This document shows, in pieces, positions 9,562 through 19,070 of a DNA stretch of 64,000 bases. Within the stretch, counting starts at the first letter, position 1; each line of letters begins with the position of its first letter. The stretch covers positions 94,544 to 158,543 of the forward strand of contig NZ_AKJS01000070.1 in NCBI RefSeq assembly GCF_000282215.1. The letters run 5' to 3'. The position numbers and the translations under genes were made by a program. A model generated the notes under the pieces. That model had not been told where the DNA came from. It searched no databases and saw only the letters and a list, made by a program, of their open reading frames with translations. Source of the stretch: Pseudomonas sp. GM21 (GTDB taxonomy: Bacteria > Pseudomonadota > Gammaproteobacteria > Pseudomonadales > Pseudomonadaceae).

Positions 9562-10914
9562 ATGTGGTTTTGTAGAGGGTTCAAACCAGCTGTGTGCTGG
9601 GTGTTTTTAGTCAGCGCCATCGGCTTTATTCAAACGGCGCTGTCGGCACAATTGGCGATTTCCGAGGCAAAGGGCTCTGTCATTGGCGTGATGATTGAGC
9701 TGAATGCCGAAGAAAAAAAATGGATGGCCGAAAACCCGCAAATCATCGTCGCGTCGACTCAATATCCGCTGTATCTGTTCAAGGATGAGCACGGTCAATG
9801 GAGCGGTTTGAACAATGACCTCCTCAATCGCATCGGTGAGATGACGGGGTTGCAGTTTATTCATGAGGAGTCGTTTTCCACCGCCCAATTGCTTGAGAGG
9901 CTGGAGAGTGGCGCGGCGGACATGAGCACGACGCTGGCGATGAACGACGAACGCAAGACGTTCCTGGATTTCAGTCATGCATTCGGAGGAGCGGGGTGGG
10001 TATTTGTCGGACGGGCGGGTTTGCCTGAGATCCAGTCTCTGGAGCAACTGATGAAAAGGGTGGTGGTGCTGCCGGCCAGGCATGCGCTGGAGCCGGTGAT
10101 TCGTCGTGACTTTCCCTCCATCGAGCTACGCTCGGTCAAAACGTACGCCGAGGCCAGGGCCTTGGTCGAGAGCGGAGATGCCTACGCCACCATCGAAAAT
10201 GAAACCGGCGCGCAGCTCTACCCGTCTGGACAACTCAAGGTGGGGCGTACGGTGGAGGGCAAATGGGAAGCGGACTACCTGACAATACGCAAAGGTCAGC
10301 CGCAGTTGCTCAGCGTCCTCAACAAGGCGCTCGAGGCGTTTCCGCCTGCCGAGTTGCGTGCCATTCGCTCGAAGTGGCTCAACGGGATCGGCCCGGTGCG
10401 TGAGCCGACTGGATGGCAACGGTTCACCCAGTGGGGGTGTTGGGGCGTTTGTATAGTCAGCGTGTTCGGCCTGCTGTCCTTGCTCTGGAATCGACGTCTG
10501 ACGGTACTGATCCAGCATCGCCTGAAGGCCGAGAAAAGTCTCAGCGATCAACTGGCCTTCCAGCAGGCGATGATGGACGCGATGCCCGACCCGATGTTTG
10601 TACGTGACCTGGAAGGGCGGATGGTCATTTGCAACAAGAGTTATGAGGAAGGCTTGTCGACCCGTTTTGATCAGGTTCAGGGGCGACAGCTGATCGAGCT
10701 CGACCTTCTGCCCAAGGCGACCGCCGAACTTCTGCATGCCGAATTTACCGTCCAGCTCGCCACGCGCCAACCCCGGTTCATTGAGCGTCATTTGTTGTTT
10801 CACAATGGCGTCAGGAACGTTTACCAATGGACTGTGCCGTTCTACAGCGCCGACGGCCAATTGCGAGGTTTATTGGGAGGCTGGACCGACAGAAGTCGGC
10901 GACGAGGAGAGTGA
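9562..10914 (+). CDS. BvgS/EvgS-like sensor fragment: periplasmic binding domain, membrane helix and PAS, no kinase
   Basis: The ATG at 9562 behind AAGGAAG gives 450 residues. A signal peptide (to about residue 33) is followed by one family-3 solute-binding domain (about 45-275; ASTQYPLYLF, ADMSTTLAMNDERK). A membrane helix lies near 292-315 and a cytoplasmic PAS domain follows (AMMDAMPDPMFVRDLEGRMV to GLLGGWTD). In BvgS-type histidine kinases GGWxDxT leads into the HisKA domain. Here the reading ends RSRRRGE and stops. No HisKA, HATPase or receiver sequence and no response regulator gene is found downstream. It is either a truncated kinase gene or a kinase-less ligand sensor. Confidence 0.7.
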   Translation: MWFCRGFKPAVCWVFLVSAIGFIQTALSAQLAISEAKGSVIGVMIELNAEEKKWMAENPQIIVASTQYPLYLFKDEHGQWSGLNNDLLNRIGEMTGLQFIHEESFSTAQLLERLESGAADMSTTLAMNDERKTFLDFSHAFGGAGWVFVGRAGLPEIQSLEQLMKRVVVLPARHALEPVIRRDFPSIELRSVKTYAEARALVESGDAYATIENETGAQLYPSGQLKVGRTVEGKWEADYLTIRKGQPQLLSVLNKALEAFPPAELRAIRSKWLNGIGPVREPTGWQRFTQWGCWGVCIVSVFGLLSLLWNRRLTVLIQHRLKAEKSLSDQLAFQQAMMDAMPDPMFVRDLEGRMVICNKSYEEGLSTRFDQVQGRQLIELDLLPKATAELLHAEFTVQLATRQPRFIERHLLFHNGVRNVYQWTVPFYSADGQLRGLLGGWTDRSRRRGE

Positions 10915-11076
10915 AGCCTTTGTTTTCTCCTTGTCATCTTCGCCGTGCATGCTCTATCAACCAGAGGCGCCGACGCGCCTGCACCTGAAATCCAGAACTT
11001 TCTTCTCGGGCCAGTGGTCATTAATGGTGAGCAGACCCCAGGCACTTTGTTTTCGGACTATTGAGTGGTGATCGAG

Positions 11077-11364
11077 ATGGAAAGTATTAGTCTATTGCTC
11101 GTAGAGGCGCTGAGCCCCTATCAGGTCACGCTGACTCCGTCGGGCGCCCAGGGTGAATGCCTGGTGACATTGAAGAATACGACGGGCGCGATTGTCGTCG
11201 AACGCGCATTCAATCAAGCGCAGCTGACCGACAAACGTCTGCTGACCGACGTCGTCGACGGATTGCACCGCGACGTACTCATTGCCGAAGGACGGCTGGA
11301 GCCCTGTGTCATCGCGGCATTGCGTAATGCGGCTCAGGACAAAATCCTGGCCAGCCGAAATTGA
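11077..11364 (+). CDS. DUF3509 family protein
   Basis: This small cytoplasmic protein of 95 residues belongs to a family essentially confined to Pseudomonas, with unknown function. I start at the ATG at 11077 (MESISLLLVEALSPYQVTLT), because the GTG starts 9-12 bases upstream add only a few non-conserved residues. The conserved middle (GECLVTLKN) and tail (LEPCVIAALRNA) are present. It lies after the truncated sensor, with no other obvious partner. Confidence 0.8.
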   Translation: MESISLLLVEALSPYQVTLTPSGAQGECLVTLKNTTGAIVVERAFNQAQLTDKRLLTDVVDGLHRDVLIAEGRLEPCVIAALRNAAQDKILASRN

Positions 11365-11483
11365 AGTGATTTTTGTGGGAACCATCCCGCGACAAAGTCA
11401 GTCAGACCCTACAACAGCAGGATCAAGCATTGTGCTCCGGTGCTTGTAGCTTGCTGCTACGGGCCTTTATGTAGGCCACGTTT

Positions 11484-11522
11484 GACCCCGAGTCGTCTCC
11501 CCACTTCTCGGGGTTTCTTTTT
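11484..11522. terminator. Intrinsic terminator between DUF3509 gene and CoA-transferase
   Basis: ACCCCGAG and CTCGGGGT arms flank a loop of about 14 bases and are followed by TTCTTTTT. It is oriented to stop transcripts from the plus strand. Confidence 0.7.
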
Positions 11523-11560
11523 GCCTGCGATTGGCCGTAACGCAGAATCAGCGCTTGAGC

Positions 11561-12760
11561 TTAGATAGCCCCATCTTTGCGCAATTGTGCAATTTGCAGC
11601 GCGTCATAGCCAAGTTCCTGGAGCACTTGTGCGTTGTGCTCACCGAGTTGCGGCCCGACCCATTCTGAAGTGCCAGGTGTTTCAGAGAGTTTCGGCACAA
11701 TACCCGGCATCTTGAAATCCTTGCCATCCGGAAGCTTGGCCTGCAGGAACATTTCCCGGGCCAGGTACTGCGGATCGCTGAACATGTCTTCGGCGCTGAA
11801 GATCCGGCTGGCCGGGACGTCCGCTTGATTCAGCCGTTCGATGACCGTGTCCAGTGGCAGCGAATTGACCCAGCGGTCGATCACCCCATAAATCTCGTCG
11901 CGACGGCCATCACGCCCGTCATTGCTGGCCAGCACTGGGTCATTGGCCAGGTCGTCGCGGCCGATGATCAGCATGAAACGTTTGAAAATCGCATCGCCAT
12001 TGGCGCCGATCTGCACATGTTTGCCGTCGGCGCTGGTGTGGATCGAGGAGGGCGTGATGCCCGGCATGATGTTGCCAGTGCGCTCGCGAATGAATCCAAA
12101 CACATCGAACTCCGGCACCATGCTTTCCATCATCGCGAAGATTGCTTCGTACAGCGCCACGTCGACCACTTGGCCGAGACCGCCGTTCACTTCGCGATGA
12201 CGCAGGGCCATCAGTGCGCCGATCACACCCCAGAGTGCCGCAATCGAGTCGCCGATGGAAATTCCGGTGCGCACCGGTGGCCGGTCCTCGAACCCGGTGA
12301 TGTAGCGCAGGCCACCCATGGATTCACCGACCGCGCCAAAACCGGGTTGATCTTTCATCGGCCCGGTCTGACCGAAACCGGAGAGGCGCACCATCACCAG
12401 CTTCGGGTTCAATGCATGCAGGACTTCCCAGCCCAGGCCGAGCTTTTCCAGGACGCCAGGGCGAAAGTTCTCGATCAGGATGTCCGCTTCGCTGAGCAGC
12501 TTTTTCAGAATCGCCAGGCCGTCGGGGTGTTTCAGGTTCAGGGTCAGGGACTTTTTGTTACGCGCCTGAACGAACCACCACAGCGAGGTGCCTTCGTACA
12601 GCTTTCGCCATTTGCGCAACGGATCGCCACCGTCGGGGGATTCGATCTTGATCACTTCGGCGCCAAACTCACCGCAAATGCGCGAGGCAAACGGCCCGGC
12701 GATCAGGGTACCCAATTCAATGACTTTCAGACCTGAGAGTGGTTTTCCGGAGAGCGGCAT
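11561..12760 (-). CDS. CaiB/BaiF (class III) CoA-transferase
   Basis: Class III enzymes move CoA between acyl groups through an aspartyl-CoA intermediate. The 399 residues begin with the family signature (LSGLKVIELGTLIAGPFASR, then GAEVIKIE). They also contain LTLNLKHPDG and ENFRPGVLEKLGL, and the predicted catalytic Asp lies in RTGISIGDSIAAL. Substrate cannot be told from sequence: carnitine-, formyl- and glutarate/succinate-type transferases share these motifs. It stands alone, transcribed toward the terminator at 11484-11522. Confidence 0.85.
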   Translation of the reverse strand: MPLSGKPLSGLKVIELGTLIAGPFASRICGEFGAEVIKIESPDGGDPLRKWRKLYEGTSLWWFVQARNKKSLTLNLKHPDGLAILKKLLSEADILIENFRPGVLEKLGLGWEVLHALNPKLVMVRLSGFGQTGPMKDQPGFGAVGESMGGLRYITGFEDRPPVRTGISIGDSIAALWGVIGALMALRHREVNGGLGQVVDVALYEAIFAMMESMVPEFDVFGFIRERTGNIMPGITPSSIHTSADGKHVQIGANGDAIFKRFMLIIGRDDLANDPVLASNDGRDGRRDEIYGVIDRWVNSLPLDTVIERLNQADVPASRIFSAEDMFSDPQYLAREMFLQAKLPDGKDFKMPGIVPKLSETPGTSEWVGPQLGEHNAQVLQELGYDALQIAQLRKDGAI

Positions 12761-12907
12761 GCGGGATCCTGTAGGACAAAGGCTGGGCGAATACGCCGTT
12801 TTAACATAGCCGAACGTCAGACGAGCAAGCAGAATCGCCTTCAGTTCGATGATTACCTACAGCATCGGTTAGACTTGCCGCCTTTCCTCGTATCAAGAAG
12901 CCCGTTC

Positions 12908-13450
12908 ATGGCCCAGCCGTCCACGACCTACAAGTTTGAACTGAACCTCACCGACCTCGACCGCAGCGTTTACGAGACCGTGAAGCAGACCATCGCCCGT
13001 CACCCTTCGGAAACCGAAGAACGCATGACCGTGCGGCTGCTGGCCTACGCCTTCTGGTACAACGAGCAGCTGTCATTCGGCCGTGGTCTGTCGGACGTGG
13101 ATGAACCCGCCTTGTGGGAAAAGAGCCTGGACGACCGCGTCCTGCACTGGATCGAAGTCGGCCAGCCAGACGCCGATCGCCTGACCTGGTGCTCGCGTCG
13201 CACCGAACGCACCAGCCTGCTGGCTTACGGCAGCTTGCGCGTCTGGGAAACCAAAGTGATCCCGGCCATCAAAAACCTGAAAAACGTGCACATTGCTGCC
13301 GTGCCGCAGGAAGTGCTGGAAACCCTGGCCAAAGACATGCCACGGGTAATCAAGTGGGACGTGATGATCAGTGAAGGGACGATTTTCGTCACCGACGATC
13401 GTGGTCAGCACGAAGTCCAGTTGCAATGGTTGAGCGGCGAACGCGGCTGA
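12908..13450 (+). CDS. yaeQ: YaeQ family protein
   Basis: The ATG at 12908 gives 180 residues (MAQPSTTYKFELNLTDLDRS), matching the length of E. coli YaeQ. An upstream in-frame start at 12875 would add 11 non-conserved residues. The family has a restriction-endonuclease-like fold. It was once linked to RfaH suppression, but its function is not settled. Conserved motifs seen are RLLAYAFWY, GLSDVDEPALW and WCSRRTERTSLLAYGS. It lies 66 bases upstream of recJ on the same strand. Confidence 0.9.
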   Translation: MAQPSTTYKFELNLTDLDRSVYETVKQTIARHPSETEERMTVRLLAYAFWYNEQLSFGRGLSDVDEPALWEKSLDDRVLHWIEVGQPDADRLTWCSRRTERTSLLAYGSLRVWETKVIPAIKNLKNVHIAAVPQEVLETLAKDMPRVIKWDVMISEGTIFVTDDRGQHEVQLQWLSGERG

Positions 13451-13516
13451 TCAATCGCTGCAGTCCCGTTTCACTCGGTTTTATCCAACGTATTCAAGAG
13501 AAGCACCTGTCACCCC

Positions 13517-15226
13517 ATGCGCATCGAACCTCGCCTGTTGCCCGACACCCTGCCATTTCTCGGTGATCTGCCGCCGCTGCTGACCCGCCTGTACGCGGCG
13601 CGGGGCGTGCTGACCGAGGCGGAACTGGACAAGAGCCTGGCGCGGCTGATTCCGTTTCAGCAGCTCAAGGGCATTGAAGCCGCCGTGGATTTGCTGGTGA
13701 CGGCGCTGGAGCAGCGCCAGCGCATTCTGATCGTCGGCGACTTTGACGCCGATGGTGCGACGGCCAGTACCGTGGGCGTATTGGGTTTGCGCCTGCTGGG
13801 CGCGGCTCACGTCGATTATCTGGTGCCGAACCGGTTTGAGTACGGCTACGGCCTGACGCCTGAAATCGTCGAAGTGGCCTTGACCCGCACGCCGCAATTG
13901 CTGATCACCGTGGACAACGGCATCTCCAGTGTCGAAGGCGTGGCGGCGGCGAAAAAGGCCGGCCTCAACGTGTTGGTCACCGACCACCACTTGCCCGGCG
14001 ATGAATTGCCGCTGGCCGATGCCATCGTCAATCCAAACCAGCCAGGGTGCGACTTCCCGAGCAAGGCGCTGGCCGGCGTCGGGGTGATTTTCTATGTGCT
14101 GATGGCCCTTCGCGCCCGACTGCGCAGCCTCGGCTGGTACGAAAGCAAGCCGCAACCGAACATCGGCGAGTTGCTGGATCTGGTCGCGCTGGGCAGTGTT
14201 GCAGATGTGGTGCCGCTGGATGCCAACAACCGGATTCTGGTGCACCAGGGCCTGGAGCGGATTCGCGCCGGACGTGCCCGGCCGGGAATCAAGGCCATCC
14301 TTGAAGTGGCCAAGCGTGATCATGCCCGTATCACTTCCACGGATTTGGGCTTCATTGTCGGCCCGCGCCTGAACGCAGCAGGGCGCCTGGACGACATGAG
14401 CCTGGGCATCGAGTGCCTGCTCACCGACGACACGGGGATGGCGCGGGAAATGGCCGTGCAACTCGACGGCATGAACCAGGACCGCAAATCCATCGAGCAG
14501 GGCATGCAGCGTGAAGCGCTGGCGCAACTGAAGGATTTGCCGGTCGAGTCGATGCCGTTCGGTTTGTGCCTGTTTGATCCCGAGTGGCACCAGGGTGTCA
14601 TCGGTATCCTCGCTTCGCGTATGAAAGAGCGCTATTTCCGTCCGACCATCGCCTTTGCCGATGCCGGCGATGGTTTGCTCAAGGGCTCGGGGCGTTCGGT
14701 ACAGGGTTTCCACATTCGCGACGCGTTGAGCGTGGTGGCGGCGCAGCATCCCAACCTGATCAGCAAATACGGCGGCCACGCCATGGCGGCTGGCTTGACT
14801 CTGCCGGAAGCGAATTTTCCGCTGTTCGCCGAGGCCTTCGACGCGGAAGTGCGCCGGCAATTGCGCGAAGAAGACCTGACCGGGCGCCTGCTGTCGGACG
14901 GCACGCTGGCGGTCGAAGAGTTCCACCTCGAACTGGCCCGCGCCCTGCGTCATGCCGGTCCATGGGGGCAGCACTTTCCCGAGCCGTTGTTCCATGGCGT
15001 GTTCCAGTTGGTCGAGCAGCGTGTCGTCGGCGAACGTCACCTGAAAGTGGTGCTAAAAAGCGAATGCGGTTCGGTGAAACTAGACGGTATCGCCTTCGGC
15101 ATCGACCGCGAAATCTGGCCGAACCCGACCATCAAGTGGGTGGAACTGGCCTACAAACTCGACCTCAACGAGTTTCGCGGTAACGAAACCGTGCAGCTAA
15201 TGATTGCCCACATCGAACCGCGATAG
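13517..15226 (+). CDS. recJ: Single-stranded-DNA-specific exonuclease RecJ
   Basis: RecJ degrades single-stranded DNA 5' to 3' in recombination and mismatch repair. The 569 residues show DHH-phosphoesterase motifs in order: IVGDFDADGATA, VTDHHLPGDELP, then the DHHA1 region with GLCLFDPEWHQGVIGI and SKYGGHAMAAG, and a C-terminal OB fold. All metal-binding motifs look intact. It follows yaeQ closely and may share its transcript. Confidence 0.97.
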   Translation: MRIEPRLLPDTLPFLGDLPPLLTRLYAARGVLTEAELDKSLARLIPFQQLKGIEAAVDLLVTALEQRQRILIVGDFDADGATASTVGVLGLRLLGAAHVDYLVPNRFEYGYGLTPEIVEVALTRTPQLLITVDNGISSVEGVAAAKKAGLNVLVTDHHLPGDELPLADAIVNPNQPGCDFPSKALAGVGVIFYVLMALRARLRSLGWYESKPQPNIGELLDLVALGSVADVVPLDANNRILVHQGLERIRAGRARPGIKAILEVAKRDHARITSTDLGFIVGPRLNAAGRLDDMSLGIECLLTDDTGMAREMAVQLDGMNQDRKSIEQGMQREALAQLKDLPVESMPFGLCLFDPEWHQGVIGILASRMKERYFRPTIAFADAGDGLLKGSGRSVQGFHIRDALSVVAAQHPNLISKYGGHAMAAGLTLPEANFPLFAEAFDAEVRRQLREEDLTGRLLSDGTLAVEEFHLELARALRHAGPWGQHFPEPLFHGVFQLVEQRVVGERHLKVVLKSECGSVKLDGIAFGIDREIWPNPTIKWVELAYKLDLNEFRGNETVQLMIAHIEPR

Positions 15227-15426
15227 CGATCTCCCTGACGCCAAATATCCCAGGAACCCTCCCTCATCTCCCCGATGTCGACTAGGCTCTAATCACTGCT
15301 TGATTATCCTTGTGACGTCTTGTCGAATTTTTTGCCCGCGGGGGCGGGTGCTGCGTCTTTTTCCTGTCACTCGTCGACTTTTCAAACAGAACCCTGGAGC
15401 CTGCCCACTGATACGAGAGGTGACCC

Positions 15427-16533
15427 ATGAGTCTGCTGCTTGAACCCTATACCCTGCGTCAATTGACCCTGCTCAACCGTATCGCGGTTTCCCCAATGTG
15501 CCAGTACTCCAGCGTCGATGGGCTGGCCAATGACTGGCACCTCGTTCACCTCGGCAGTCGCGCGGTCGGCGGCGCCGGCCTGGTGTTTACCGAAGCCACG
15601 GCAGTCACCGCCGACGGGCGCATCACCGCCCAGGACCTCGGCCTGTGGAACGACGAACAGATCGAACCCCTGCAACGCATTACGCGCTTTATCGCTGCAC
15701 AGGGCGCCGTGGCCGGTATCCAGTTGGCACATGCCGGGCGTAAAGCCAGCACCCATCGGCCGTGGCTCGGCAACCATGGCAGCGTCAAACCCGAAGACGG
15801 CGGCTGGGTGCCGGTGGGCCCGTCGACGATTGCCTTTGACCCGCAGCACACTCATCCACGGCAACTCGATGAAAGCGAGATCGCCGAGGTCGTTCAGGCC
15901 TTTGTTGATTCGGCCAAGCGCGCACTGACAGCCGGTTTCAAAGTGGTCGAAATACACGCCGCCCACGGTTACCTGTTGCATCAATTTCTATCACCGCTGA
16001 GCAATCAGCGACGCGATCAATATGGCGGTTCGTTCGAGAATCGCATTCGGCTGGTGCTGCAAGTCACCGAAGCGGTGCGTGCGGTGTGGCCTGAAGAGCT
16101 GCCGCTGTTCGTGCGGGTGTCGGCTACCGATTGGGTGGAAGACGGCTGGAACCCGGACGAAACCGTTGAGCTGGCGCGACGCCTCCAGGCGTTGGGCGTG
16201 GACCTGATCGACGTTTCGTCAGGCGGTACGGCGGCCAATGCCGAAATTCCGACAGGCCCCGGTTATCAAACCCGCTTCGCCGAGCGCGTGCGCAAGGAGT
16301 CGGGGATTGCCACAGGCACGGTCGGCATGATTACCGAACCGGCCCAGGCCGAGCATATCTTGCGCACGTGCCAGGCGGACATCATCTTCCTGGCGCGGGA
16401 ACTGTTGCGTGATCCGTATTGGCCGCTGCATGCCGATGATGATCTGGGAGGGCGCAAGGCGATCTGGCCGGCGCAGTACCAGCGGGCGACGCACCGGGAA
16501 CAGCCGATTCATGAGTCGGATTTGCGTGACTGA
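15427..16533 (+). CDS. Old-yellow-enzyme family NAD(P)H:flavin oxidoreductase (YqjM/XenA class)
   Basis: This FMN-dependent enzyme probably reduces activated C=C bonds or electrophilic xenobiotics. The 368-residue TIM barrel has the thermophilic-like/YqjM signature with C25 and Y27 (SPMCQYSSVDG), the substrate His pair region IQLAHAGRKAS, and HAAHGYLLHQFLSPLSNQR. An AGAGGTGACC ribosome site precedes the ATG. The physiological substrate is unknown. An intrinsic terminator follows 17 bases after the stop. Confidence 0.92.
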   Translation: MSLLLEPYTLRQLTLLNRIAVSPMCQYSSVDGLANDWHLVHLGSRAVGGAGLVFTEATAVTADGRITAQDLGLWNDEQIEPLQRITRFIAAQGAVAGIQLAHAGRKASTHRPWLGNHGSVKPEDGGWVPVGPSTIAFDPQHTHPRQLDESEIAEVVQAFVDSAKRALTAGFKVVEIHAAHGYLLHQFLSPLSNQRRDQYGGSFENRIRLVLQVTEAVRAVWPEELPLFVRVSATDWVEDGWNPDETVELARRLQALGVDLIDVSSGGTAANAEIPTGPGYQTRFAERVRKESGIATGTVGMITEPAQAEHILRTCQADIIFLARELLRDPYWPLHADDDLGGRKAIWPAQYQRATHREQPIHESDLRD

Positions 16534-16550
16534 GTGAGGCTCTGAAAACA

Positions 16551-16581
16551 AAAAGCCCCGATCGTTGTGATCGGGGCTTTT
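16551..16581 (+). terminator. Intrinsic terminator after the old-yellow-enzyme gene
   Basis: AAAAGCCCCGATC-GTTGT-GATCGGGGCTTTT is a perfect 13-bp stem with A and T flanks, so it could work on both strands. Confidence 0.92.
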
Positions 16582-16616
16582 GTGATTTTTGGCCGGTATT
16601 TTTGTAATACTGGACC

Positions 16617-16721
16617 GGCCCCATCGCCAGCAGGCTAGCTCCCACAGTTGATCTTTGTCATACACAAAATCTGTGTCTTATGGCGATCCACTGTGGGAGC
16701 TAGCCTGCTGGCGAAGGGGCC
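16617..16721. repeat. REP doublet, variant CTAGCTCCCAC core
   Basis: Two inverted 31-base arms (16617-16647 and 16691-16721) carry GGCCCC-TCGCCAGCAGGCTAGCTCCCACAG and its near-perfect reverse complement. Orientation matches the doublet at 25141-25204 and is opposite to the other four in the window. Confidence 0.85.
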
Positions 16722-16742
16722 AGCCCAGGCACCCAATGACTA

Positions 16743-18368
16743 TCAGGTGTACTTACGCTTGTCCGGCGCCGGCGGGAAGTACTGGTACAACCAGGTCTCG
16801 CTCAGCGTCCGGTCATTGGTCCGAATGAACAACCTCAGCTCCACCGGCTCGACGCTATCATTGGTCGGGAACCAGTCAAAGGTAATGCGGTAACCCTTGA
16901 TGTCATCCAGCACCAACACGTTGAAGTCCTTCACCTGTCCGTTGGAGCACGTCACCACCGGCTCAATCCCGGCACCTTCCGGTAAGCGATCCAGACCACC
17001 ACCGGTGAAGTCCACCGCAAAGCGCCGTGCCCAGACTTCCGGGTAATGCTCGCCCGGCGCCCATCCTTCGGTGAAGCCGCCCATGCCCGAACGGGTCGCG
17101 TTGACCCGCGCCAGCGGCGTGCCGACTGGTGGCAGCGCGCTCCAGTAGAGCTTGTAGCCGTAATTCAGGGAATCCCCGGCCAGCACCGGTTTTTTCGGGG
17201 TCCAGAATGCGACGATGTTATCCAGCGTCTCGCCGGTTGTAGGAATTTCCAGCAGATCGATAGAGCCTTCGCCCCACGCGGTTGTAGGTTCTACCCACAG
17301 GCTCGGGCGCTTGCTGTACCAGTCGACAGTGTCCTGATAGCTGGCGAACTCATGGTCGGTCTGGACCAGGCCGAAACCCTTTGGATCGGTGTCGGCGAAG
17401 GCATTGAATTGCAGGGTCGCCGGGTTGTTCAGCGGGCGGCAGATCCATTCACCGTTACCGCGCCACATCGCCAGACGATCCGAATCGTGGATCTGCGGGT
17501 GAATGGTGTCGCACATGCGCCGCTCATGGGTACCGCAGCTGAACATGCTGGTCATCGGCGCGATGCCCAATTGCTCTATGGCGGTACGCGCGTTGATATG
17601 GGCATCGACACCCATGACAACCTGGTTGGCCTGGCAATCGATGTCGAAGCGGTAAGCGCCGGTGGCACTCGGCGAATCCAGCAGGGCATAGACCACAAAG
17701 CGGGTGCTGTCCTTGTCCGGTGTCTCGAACCAGAACTTGGTGAAGTCTGGAAACTCCTCGCGCTTCTTGCCGTACGTATCAATCGCCAGCCCGCGTGCCG
17801 ACAGCCCGTATTGCCCGGTGTTATCCACCGCACGGAAATAACTGGCGCCGAGGAAGGACAACACATCGTGCCGGTCCAGCTCCGGGGCCTTGAACAACTT
17901 GAACCCGGAAAATCCAAGATCACCCGCGAGCTGCTTGGTGTCGACCGTGGTTCTTTCATAGTTGAACAGGGAAGGGCGGAAATGCACCTCCCGCGCCTGA
18001 CGCGTCTTGGGATTGACGCTGTACATGCGCACCGGCTGCTTGAACCCCATGCCGACGTGGAAAAACTGCACGTCCAGCTGACCGTTCAAATCCTTCCACA
18101 GCGAGTGATTCGCATCGTAGCGGATGGCGTTGAAATTCTGCGGCGTCATGGTCGCCAGCGTCGGCGGCAGCACCTGTTTGGTGTCCTGATAGCGGTTGCC
18201 GGCGAGTTGCCTGGCTTGAATCTTCAGCGCTTCAAAATCGAACGCCTGGGCCTCGCCATCCGCAGTATCGTTGCCCGCCCAGGCACGGGCGGCCAGCAGG
18301 CCGGTGGCCGACAAACCGGTGTAGGCCGCAATAGCCATGGACGCTTTGAGCAAATTCCTGCGATGCAT
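16743..18368 (-). CDS. opgD: Periplasmic glucan biosynthesis protein OpgD (MdoD)
   Basis: OpgD shapes the backbone of osmoregulated periplasmic glucans. The ATG at 18368 gives 541 residues starting [18 protein letters not shown], a twin-arginine signal peptide ending near AARAWA. A longer frame to 18458 would bury the Tat signal 30 residues in and is rejected. The mature part has the OpgG/D motifs [35 protein letters not shown] and [17 protein letters not shown]. The partner genes opgG/opgH are not in the window, while opgC is at 44611-45735. Confidence 0.95.
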   Translation of the reverse strand: MHRRNLLKASMAIAAYTGLSATGLLAARAWAGNDTADGEAQAFDFEALKIQARQLAGNRYQDTKQVLPPTLATMTPQNFNAIRYDANHSLWKDLNGQLDVQFFHVGMGFKQPVRMYSVNPKTRQAREVHFRPSLFNYERTTVDTKQLAGDLGFSGFKLFKAPELDRHDVLSFLGASYFRAVDNTGQYGLSARGLAIDTYGKKREEFPDFTKFWFETPDKDSTRFVVYALLDSPSATGAYRFDIDCQANQVVMGVDAHINARTAIEQLGIAPMTSMFSCGTHERRMCDTIHPQIHDSDRLAMWRGNGEWICRPLNNPATLQFNAFADTDPKGFGLVQTDHEFASYQDTVDWYSKRPSLWVEPTTAWGEGSIDLLEIPTTGETLDNIVAFWTPKKPVLAGDSLNYGYKLYWSALPPVGTPLARVNATRSGMGGFTEGWAPGEHYPEVWARRFAVDFTGGGLDRLPEGAGIEPVVTCSNGQVKDFNVLVLDDIKGYRITFDWFPTNDSVEPVELRLFIRTNDRTLSETWLYQYFPPAPDKRKYT

Positions 18369-18715
18369 AAGTACAACCTGTCGTGAGCAATCCCGCGCCG
18401 TTCCTGGCACGTGCTGGATCAAAAATAACGGTTCGGACATGCCTTCGACCAAACGCAACGGACTTTAAAGAGATGCCAATTAGCTTAAACCGTTCGGTTG
18501 CTGACAAAAAATGATTGGTAGCACTTTGGCAGTGCGGCAATGAAACAAGACATTTCGGTTAATTTTTCCGACAGTACTTTCTGATTTATAGGGCATTTCT
18601 GCTTTTTTTGACTAATTACTCTAAAAACCGCTTTTCAGCGCGCGGATAGTTTCTATCCTGTGCTCATGACCGGCTTCTGCCCTTAAGGCCGGCGACAAAC
18701 AAAAAGGAGAGGGCG
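18369..18715. other. Intergenic region between opgD and a small protein gene
   Basis: This is 347 bases with no supported gene. It should hold the divergent promoters of opgD and the small gene. It is relatively AT-rich around 18540-18620. No clear operator, riboswitch or terminator was recognised. Confidence 0.5.
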
Positions 18716-18946
18716 ATGCGGTTTTTGAAGTTTTCTCGAACGTATAAAAGGACATCGTCGATGACGAAAGTACAAGGCATCACCGAAATGTTAGGCCTCT
18801 TACCTTGCCTGGCAAGCGGCCGGCGAAGGCGCCGACTCAATCCAGACGAAATGAAGTTGTTGGAAAGGTATCGAGAGCTGTCGGAGAGCGACCGGATTGC
18901 GATGCGGTATCTGGTGGATGCGATGCGCAGTGTTTCGCGGTTTTGA
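18716..18946 (+). CDS. Small basic protein of unknown function
   Basis: The 76 residues follow an excellent ribosome site (AAAGGAGAG, 6 bases before the ATG), and an intrinsic terminator sits just downstream, which argues for a real gene. The sequence has a basic N-terminus, an Arg-rich patch (SGRRRRRLNPDE) and an amphipathic C-terminal helix with ELSESDRIAMRYLVDAM, reminiscent of the tail of small DNA-binding regulators. No HTH can be claimed. An alternative start at the ATG 18761 would give 61 residues. Confidence 0.6.
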   Translation: MRFLKFSRTYKRTSSMTKVQGITEMLGLLPCLASGRRRRRLNPDEMKLLERYRELSESDRIAMRYLVDAMRSVSRF

Positions 18947-18976
18947 GGGTTTGAGATCAAGTCTTGTTGGAAAGCC

Positions 18977-19008
18977 GGGGGCGGACTGTGAAGTCTGCCC
19001 CTTTTTCA
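18977..19008 (+). terminator. Intrinsic terminator after the small protein gene
   Basis: GGGGCGGACT-GTGA-AGTCTGCCCC followed by TTTTTC forms a stem with one G-T pair. Confidence 0.8.
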
Positions 19009-19070
19009 TCTTTTACCCTGCCTTCAACTGCAAGTGCCCATGATCTTGAATGGTAAATGCTGCTGAGGGA

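Noticed and set aside
13481..15040. 519-residue minus-strand frame
   Set aside because: It is a complementary shadow of recJ, with Gln/His/Arg-rich sequence and no recognisable domain.
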